Source: an uncultured Candidatus Melainabacteria bacterium (GTDB taxonomy: Bacteria; Cyanobacteriota; Vampirovibrionia; Gastranaerophilales; Gastranaerophilaceae). Taken from it: a DNA stretch of 36,518 nucleotides. The notes beneath the pieces were generated by a model, which searched no databases, was not told the DNA's origin, and saw only the letters and a list, made by a program, of their open reading frames with translations. This document shows positions 31,482-36,518 of the stretch, in pieces; the first letter of the stretch is position 1, and each line of letters opens with the position of its first letter. The stretch covers positions 1-36,518 of the forward strand of contig CAKUZO010000009.1 in NCBI GenBank assembly GCA_934717895.1. Reading direction: 5' to 3'. A program made the position numbers and the translations under genes.

Positions 31482-31832
31482 ATGAGAGTAAAACGTGGTA
31501 ATGTATTACGCAAAAGACATAAAAAGATTTTAAAATTAGCTAAAGGCTTTATCGGTGCAAGAAGCAGAATTTTCAAAGTTGCTAACTGTGCTGTTATGAA
31601 AGCTCTAAAATATGCTTACAGAGATAGACGTACTAACAAACGCAACATGCGTCGTCTATGGATTGTTAGAATTAACGCAGCTGTTAGAGAACGTGGCATG
31701 AGCTACTCTAGATTCGTTAACGCTTGCAAAAAAGCTAACATTGCTGTAAACAGAAAAATGTTGGCTGACTTGGCTGTAAGAGATCCTGAAGCTTTTTCAG
31801 TAGTTTTCGAAACAGCTAATGCTGCTAAATAG
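31482..31832 (+). CDS. rplT: 50S ribosomal protein L20
   Basis: A 116-residue L20, required early in 50S assembly and, in other bacteria, an autogenous repressor of the rpmI-rplT operon. [33 protein letters not shown] and [20 protein letters not shown] are diagnostic. AGGAGG precedes the ATG and overlaps the rpmI stop. A terminator lies about 20 nt downstream. Confidence 0.96.
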   Translation: MRVKRGNVLRKRHKKILKLAKGFIGARSRIFKVANCAVMKALKYAYRDRRTNKRNMRRLWIVRINAAVRERGMSYSRFVNACKKANIAVNRKMLADLAVRDPEAFSVVFETANAAK

Positions 31833-31853
31833 TTAATTGAAAAATTAAGTGTT

Positions 31854-31889
31854 TGAAAAAGAGGTTGCACTATGTAACCTCTTTTTTTG
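31854..31889 (+). terminator. Terminator after rplT
   Basis: AAAAGAGGTT and AACCTCTTTT pair around GCACTATGT, with a run of seven T. It lies between rplT and the amidase gene. Confidence 0.88.
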
Positions 31890-31917
31890 TTATAAAAATT
31901 ACGAAACTTCAAAATTG

Positions 31918-31926
31918 TGCTATAAT
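31918..31926 (+). promoter_or_regulatory. Extended -10 promoter placing transcription at the amidase start codon
   Basis: TGCTATAAT is a perfect extended -10 box. Its last base is 6 nt before the ATG at 31933, so transcription would begin at or next to the start codon. No clear -35 and no Shine-Dalgarno are present. Confidence 0.6.
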
Positions 31927-31932
31927 TTTGTT

Positions 31933-33297
31933 ATGAAAAAATTAGTATTATTATTGGGATTGGTATTATTAGGCAATAGTTGCCTTGCTTTTGATGTAGT
32001 TTATCCAAAGACAAAAAACGTCATGATAAACGCAAATTCAACATTTTTTATTGGTTCGTCTGACAAACCGTTGAAAATCAACGGACAAGATGTTCCACTT
32101 CATCAGACTGGTGCTTTTGCTTATGTTGTAAAGCTTAATCAAGGTTCAAACATATTTGTTTTGCAGACCGATAGCGAAAAACAGGTTTACGAAATTTCTA
32201 AACCTATCATTAAAACAGAATGTAACCTGCCTTTGCAATTTTTCCCTTATGCTGAGAAAAAATCAGTGTATGTCACAACAGAAGGAGCTCCTTTGCGTTC
32301 AAGCCCAATTGATGCCGGAATTAACCGTATGGCACATTTGCAGCGGAATGTTGAATTGCTTGTAGATGGCGAAAAAGGCGGATTTTATAGAGTTTTGCTA
32401 GGCGAAAAGCAATATGGTTGGATTGCAAAAACCAATGTTAAACCTTATGCAGAAGGCTTTAATTCAACGCCTGCAACTCTTAGTGGCTATGATTATGAGG
32501 ACGAACCGCAATATTTCAAATTCGTTTTTCATCTTGACAAACGAGTCCCTTTTGAGATGGTTGAAGGTGAACCGTTTTTGCTTAAATTTTATAATGTGAA
32601 AGACAATTCTGATAACGTTTATTCCTTTGATTTTTCTTTGAAAGAAGCTACCGGAGGCGATAGACTCTATGGTTATAGTGGCGAATATCAAGGAAATGAC
32701 TTTGTCCTAAAAATCAGAAAACCGATTTGTGTGAAATCAAAAAAACCATTACACAATATTAAAATCGTTGTAGATGCAGGTCATGGCGGTTCAGAAATCG
32801 GTGGAATAGGTTGTCTTGGGGATAAAGAAAAAGATTTAAACTTAGAATTTGCAAAATATTTGGAAGCAGATTTGAAAAAGTTAGGTGCAAAAGTTTTAAT
32901 GACGCGAACCGACGACAGTTACGTGGGGTTAAAAGAGCGTGTTGACTTCACAAATCGAGAAGAGGCGGTCGTTTTTGTAAGTTTGCATTGCAATGCTTTA
33001 CCTGACGGTGCTGATCCGAACAAAAACAGTGGCACAAGTATTTATTATTACTACCCGCAAGCAAAATCGCTTGCTGATACGATTATGACGCAAGTGGTAT
33101 CTGATTTGGGCGTGAATAACGATAAAGTTCGCCAAGGTAGCCTTGCGGTTGTTCGTAACACAAATGCTTTAAGCATTCTTATAGAAACATCATATCTCAT
33201 TAATCCGGAAGACAATGCAAAACTGATTACTCCGGAATTTCAGAAACAATACGCTAAATCTGTTGCGACAGCGATAGAAAAATATTTTGAAAAATAA
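31933..33297 (+). CDS. N-acetylmuramoyl-L-alanine amidase (Amidase_3) with SH3-like domain
   Basis: A secreted zinc amidase that cleaves peptide stems from peptidoglycan. The 454-residue protein has a signal peptide (1-18, ending SCLA), an N-terminal beta domain and an SH3-like domain (about 110-180; VTTEGAPLRSSP...YGWIAK). The C-terminal Amidase_3 domain (about 275-454) shows the metal and catalytic residues: His in VVDAGHGGSE, Glu in DKEKDLNLEF, His in SLHCNA and Glu in IETSYL. The open frame runs 84 nt further upstream through a terminator; the ATG giving the signal peptide is right. The mRNA is probably leaderless. Confidence 0.93.
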   Translation: MKKLVLLLGLVLLGNSCLAFDVVYPKTKNVMINANSTFFIGSSDKPLKINGQDVPLHQTGAFAYVVKLNQGSNIFVLQTDSEKQVYEISKPIIKTECNLPLQFFPYAEKKSVYVTTEGAPLRSSPIDAGINRMAHLQRNVELLVDGEKGGFYRVLLGEKQYGWIAKTNVKPYAEGFNSTPATLSGYDYEDEPQYFKFVFHLDKRVPFEMVEGEPFLLKFYNVKDNSDNVYSFDFSLKEATGGDRLYGYSGEYQGNDFVLKIRKPICVKSKKPLHNIKIVVDAGHGGSEIGGIGCLGDKEKDLNLEFAKYLEADLKKLGAKVLMTRTDDSYVGLKERVDFTNREEAVVFVSLHCNALPDGADPNKNSGTSIYYYYPQAKSLADTIMTQVVSDLGVNNDKVRQGSLAVVRNTNALSILIETSYLINPEDNAKLITPEFQKQYAKSVATAIEKYFEK

Positions 33298-33301
33298 ACA
33301 A

Positions 33302-33337
33302 TAAAAAAGGTTGGATTTTGTAACCCAACCTTTTTGG
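33302..33337. terminator. Bidirectional terminator
   Basis: AAAAAGGTTGG and CCAACCTTTTT pair around a short loop. It ends the amidase gene and the convergent pepA. Confidence 0.88.
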
Positions 33338-33369
33338 TATAGTGGAGAAGTTTTCCCCGTTAATTTTTT

Positions 33370-34767
33370 CTATTTTGTCACATAGTTCAAAAGAGTTCGG
33401 ACTCCTGCACCTGTTGAACCTGCAATAAATTCTTTTTGCGGTTTTTCGAGATATGCAGTTCCTGCAATATCAATGTGAGCCCATTTTGTATCTTTAACAA
33501 ATTCTTGCAAGAATACACCTGCAATTGAAGCTCCACCCATTCTTGAACCTGTGTTTTTCATATCGGCAATTTCTGATTTCAAACTATTAAAATAGTCTTT
33601 ATCCATCGGAAGTTTCCAGAATTTTTCACCGGATTCTTTACCTGTTTCAACAAGTCTTTCAACAAGTTCGTCGTCATTTCCCATAATGCCTGAAATAGTT
33701 GAGCCAAGAGCAACAACGCAAGCACCTGTTAATGTTGCAATATCAACGACTTCGTCAACTCCAAGTTCGCAAGCATAGCAAAGTGCGTCAGCCAAAGTAA
33801 TTCTACCCTCAGCGTCCGTATTGTCTACTTCAATTGTCTTGCCGTTTTTAGCTGTCAAAATATCACCCGGTTTGTAAGATGAGCCTGATGGCATATTTTC
33901 ACAAGCTGCAATGATGCCGTGAACTTCCATATCAGGTTGTAATTTTGCAAGAGCACGCATTACACCCAAAATGCAAGCTGCACCAGACATATCATCTTTC
34001 ATTGTAAGCATTGAAGATGCCGGTTTAATATCAAGACCGCCGGCGTCGAAGCAAATTCCTTTACCGATAAGTGCAATTTTTTTCTTAACGTTTTTGCCTG
34101 TATATTTCATGTGAATGAATTTTGGAGGATTTACGCTACCTTGTCCTACTGCTAAATATGCATTCATGCCCATTCTTGCAACTTCGTCTTTATCAAAAAT
34201 CTTAGTTTCAACACCTTCCAAACCTGCTGCAATTTGAGCAAGTTTTTCCGGAGTTGCAATTTGAGCAGGTGTATTTGCCAAGTCACGAGTGAACTTCATA
34301 GCTTCGCCAAATACTACGCCTTCTTCAACTGTTTCTTTTGAAAATTTTGCAAAAACAATTTCATCTAGGTGATGAGCCTTTTCTGATTTGTATTCATCAT
34401 AAGCGTAATCAGCAATCATAGCACCGATTGCAGCTGATTTTCCATAATCTAAGCTAACCTCAAAATCAAAAGCCGCTTTTTTAGCTTTAATTTGTTGTAA
34501 TTTTTTAACTGCCTTTGCAACAGCTTCTCTCATTTTGTTATGGTCGAATTCTTCTTTTTTACCAAATCCGATAATTAACACCTTATCAGCCGGAATTTGT
34601 CCAAGCGTGTGGATAAGGTAAGTTTGCCCAAACTTGCCTTCAAAATGGTCTTTATCAACTGCATAAGTATTTGCAAGCTCCACAGAAGTTTTTTCACCTT
34701 CAAATTGGTTTACAACCAAAACTTCCACAGGAGTTAATTTTACGTCATTTGAAACACTAATTTTCAT
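33370..34767 (-). CDS. pepA: Leucyl aminopeptidase (M17)
   Basis: A cytosolic two-metal aminopeptidase. The 465-residue protein has the M17 signature NTDAEGRITLADALCYA, the metal- and substrate-binding block GKGICFDAGGLDIKPASSMLTMKDDMSGA, and an N-terminal macro-like domain (about 1-150). TGACVVALGS and RMGGASIAGVFLQEFV are also typical. AAAAGGAGAGAAG precedes the ATG. It is a single gene between a shared terminator and the downstream end of the pseudopilin-like gene. Confidence 0.95.
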   Translation of the reverse strand: MKISVSNDVKLTPVEVLVVNQFEGEKTSVELANTYAVDKDHFEGKFGQTYLIHTLGQIPADKVLIIGFGKKEEFDHNKMREAVAKAVKKLQQIKAKKAAFDFEVSLDYGKSAAIGAMIADYAYDEYKSEKAHHLDEIVFAKFSKETVEEGVVFGEAMKFTRDLANTPAQIATPEKLAQIAAGLEGVETKIFDKDEVARMGMNAYLAVGQGSVNPPKFIHMKYTGKNVKKKIALIGKGICFDAGGLDIKPASSMLTMKDDMSGAACILGVMRALAKLQPDMEVHGIIAACENMPSGSSYKPGDILTAKNGKTIEVDNTDAEGRITLADALCYACELGVDEVVDIATLTGACVVALGSTISGIMGNDDELVERLVETGKESGEKFWKLPMDKDYFNSLKSEIADMKNTGSRMGGASIAGVFLQEFVKDTKWAHIDIAGTAYLEKPQKEFIAGSTGAGVRTLLNYVTK

Positions 34768-34866
34768 AATCTTCTCTCCTTTTTAACTAAGGAAAGTATA
34801 GCACTTTTTAGTGGTTTTGTAAATCCGATTTAAAAAAGATTTTGCCATAGGTGGTGGCGGGAAAAC

Positions 34867-35505
34867 TTACTCCTCAAATCCGCCACCGATTTTGTAGTAG
34901 TATGAGCAATATACTCCGGTGCCATTTGAAGAACAGTCTTTTTTCAATTCTTGCATTGATTTGTCAAATCCAAAAGGTTCAATCTTTCCGCCATCATAAA
35001 TATTTACGCCGAAAATGTCTTTTCCCCAACGGTTTGGAGGTAAAATTCCATTCATATCAAACATCATAATAAATAAAACATCGTTTTCGCTCTCTGTCTT
35101 AATATCTTTCAGCCCAACAATGGTATTATTTTCGGCAAAATAAAAATCATCAAAAAAGTATGCCTGACCTTTATAAACCCTTGTTCCGTTCATATACCTC
35201 GGACGATAGTGACGAACAGGGTTTGCATCAATATCAATGCGAAGATATGGTTTTACAATCGTCAAAAGGACTTTTTCTCGTTCATCAGCGGTTTTAGCCT
35301 TAGTCATGCTTTTCAACATATCATCTGAAACATGGGCTTTTATTACTGAAAACATGTATTCAACACGATTTAATTTTTCGTTCCATTTTGAAATAAAGTT
35401 GGCTTGCCGAGTATTCTCAATAGAAACAGGCATTATAAGCAACAAAATTCCTAAGAAAACAAACAAAGCTATTGAATATTCCAGTTTCCAGTAATGTTTT
35501 TTCAT
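34867..35505 (-). CDS. Pseudopilin-like membrane protein without a prepilin cleavage site
   Basis: 212 residues, not assigned to a named family. One N-terminal membrane helix spans about 9-29 (YSIALFVFLGILLLIMPVS), followed by a long amphipathic helix. The C-terminal part (MFDMNGILPPNRWGKDIFGV...GGKIEPFG...C...C) resembles the pseudopilin C-terminal domain common in this lineage. It shares D-x-NG-x-x-x-PN with the prepilin at 20518. The usual Gly-Phe-Thr-Leu-x-Glu signal is absent, so prepilin peptidase should not cut it. GAGG lies 6 nt before the ATG. It starts 9 nt after the PHP gene, in one operon with it. Confidence 0.65.
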   Translation of the reverse strand: MKKHYWKLEYSIALFVFLGILLLIMPVSIENTRQANFISKWNEKLNRVEYMFSVIKAHVSDDMLKSMTKAKTADEREKVLLTIVKPYLRIDIDANPVRHYRPRYMNGTRVYKGQAYFFDDFYFAENNTIVGLKDIKTESENDVLFIMMFDMNGILPPNRWGKDIFGVNIYDGGKIEPFGFDKSMQELKKDCSSNGTGVYCSYYYKIGGGFEE

Positions 35506-35514
35506 GATGTACCT

Positions 35515-36369
35515 CTACGCCATGTCAATACGTTTTTTCTCTGCAATCAATTTGTCGTAAACCCATTCCGGAACAAAGTTTTTACCGAGAACAATTTGTC
35601 CGTTCATAATGTTTGGAGCATGGAAATCAGAGCCGCCTGTAACAATCAAACCGAGCTCTTCTGCCATTGATGAAAAATATTCAACACAAGCAGGAGAATG
35701 CTTTCTATGATAAGCCTCAATTCCACGCAAACCATACTGCATAAGTTCTTTTATTAAATCTTCTGCAATATCAATATCGTGAGGGTGGGCAATTACAGGA
35801 ATTCCACCTGCATCATAGATAATTTCGACAGCATCTTGCGGAGTAACAGTTTTTCTCTGAACATAAACAGGCGAATCGTCGTGGATATATTTAGCATAAG
35901 CCTCAATAACACTAGACGTTCCACCGGCATTTGTAATTGCTTTTGCAATGTGGGGACGACCGATACTTCCGCCTTCTGCAACTTGTTTTTTTATGTCGTC
36001 AAATTTAATACGAATTCCCTCTTTTTTCGCCAACAAATCAATTATAGCATTAGCCTGTTCAACACGAGCCTGTTGCTGCGTTTTTAGCATACTTTGAAAA
36101 TCACTGTCGTTTACATTCATAAAATAACCCAAAATATGAACTTCATAGTTTTTATAAAGGGTATTAACTTCTATTCCCTGAATGATTTCCAGTTTATCTT
36201 CTCTGTTTGTCTTTTTTAAATAATCTTTGGCGACCGGACACGACAAAACGTTATCGTGATCAGTAAGTGCAATTACTTGTAATCCGACGTCAATTGCGGT
36301 GTCTACAATTTTCTCGGGCGAGAACACACCGTCTGAATAAAGGGTGTGAATGTGCAAATCACTTTTCAT
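35515..36369 (-). CDS. PHP-domain phosphoesterase (RNase AM / nucleotidase type)
   Basis: A 284-residue PHP-domain metalloenzyme. Metal-binding motifs are DLHIHTLYSDG at the N-terminus, ALTDHDN near 35, GIEVNT near 65, IAHPHD near 195 and GSDFHAP near 250. This full-length form matches the YciV/TrpH group, which hydrolyses 3',5'-nucleoside bisphosphates or short RNA 5' ends. GGAAGAGGA lies upstream of the ATG within the preceding gene, whose stop overlaps this start by 11 nt. It is followed by the pseudopilin-like gene. Confidence 0.9.
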   Translation of the reverse strand: MKSDLHIHTLYSDGVFSPEKIVDTAIDVGLQVIALTDHDNVLSCPVAKDYLKKTNREDKLEIIQGIEVNTLYKNYEVHILGYFMNVNDSDFQSMLKTQQQARVEQANAIIDLLAKKEGIRIKFDDIKKQVAEGGSIGRPHIAKAITNAGGTSSVIEAYAKYIHDDSPVYVQRKTVTPQDAVEIIYDAGGIPVIAHPHDIDIAEDLIKELMQYGLRGIEAYHRKHSPACVEYFSSMAEELGLIVTGGSDFHAPNIMNGQIVLGKNFVPEWVYDKLIAEKKRIDMA

Positions 36370-36518
36370 TTTCCTCTTCCTTTTTCTCTTTATCTACGTA
36401 ACAAAAAATTCTTCTTATAGCAACAGTATGCCCGCTTGTTGAGTCTATTTCAACTTCAACAGCATTAATTTGGACGACATTCCCATCTGCTACGTCATAA
36501 CGCTCCGGAACAACAGTT
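36359..36518 (-). CDS. C-terminal fragment of an unrecognised gene (cut by window end)
   Basis: An open frame enters from the right edge and ends at TGA (36359-36361), overlapping the PHP start by 11 nt. The visible ~52 residues read TVVPERYDVADGNVVQINAV, continue through SGHTVAIRRIFCYVDK and end in a Glu/Lys-rich tail. I do not recognise it. Overlap and strand make it the upstream member of the PHP operon. Confidence 0.6.
   Translation of the reverse strand, partial: TVVPERYDVADGNVVQINAVEVEIDSTSGHTVAIRRIFCYVDKEKKEEENEK

Overview
The window is low-GC, gene-dense bacterial chromosome using the standard code. It looks like a gut member of the Gastranaerophilales (Melainabacteria/Vampirovibrionia, the non-photosynthetic sister group of Cyanobacteria). 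Three things support this. The prepilin N-terminus (GFTLAEVLITLGIIGVVAAM) is typical of that group. An SLH-domain surface protein occurs together with KDO (LPS) genes. Several large lineage-type orphan proteins carry a short N-terminal [IV]-[NT]-F motif. The assignment rests on recognising proteins, not on a database search.

Layout. 1-1260: an envelope-stress-like trio YtxH / DUF948 / YtxH. 1278-2966 (minus): lapA-like, RluA-type pseudouridine synthase and panD. 3050-8371 (minus): a three-gene operon of a compact membrane protein, a larger membrane protein sharing one domain with it, and a GlgE-like GH13 enzyme. 8475-11362 (minus): kdsD-kdsC-queD-uppP, serving LPS KDO synthesis, deazaguanine synthesis and the lipid carrier. 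11533-15181 (plus): an ArsB/NhaD-type antiporter, adk, map and an orphan. 15295-20201: SLH protein, glucosaminidase, TPR/NHL lipoprotein-like protein and MalQ. 20518-23430 (plus): prepilin, ispH and rpsA. 23509-26815 (minus): two orphan proteins. 27072-28031: class II aldolase. 28154-28767: a tRNA-Leu(UAG) gene followed on its own strand by three tandem ~177-bp units, each ending in a copy of the tRNA 3' end. 29149-31832: rplS-rbgA-rnhB and rpmI-rplT. 31933-36518: cell-wall amidase, pepA, a pseudopilin-like protein, a PHP phosphoesterase and a truncated upstream gene.

Most genes are housekeeping. The unusual material is (i) a dispersed intergenic element present twice (after adk and after ispH), with an identical-type core, an inner hairpin of differing sequence and inverted arms of 7- or 8-nt tandem units; (ii) the tRNA-Leu-anchored tandem array; (iii) the membrane-paralogue/GH13 operon; (iv) a shared N-terminal motif in otherwise unrelated orphan proteins; and (v) candidate leaderless genes. 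Carbohydrate handling recurs (GlgE-like GH13, GH77 MalQ, aldolase), as does envelope building (KDO, UppP, SLH, amidase, glucosaminidase, pilin).
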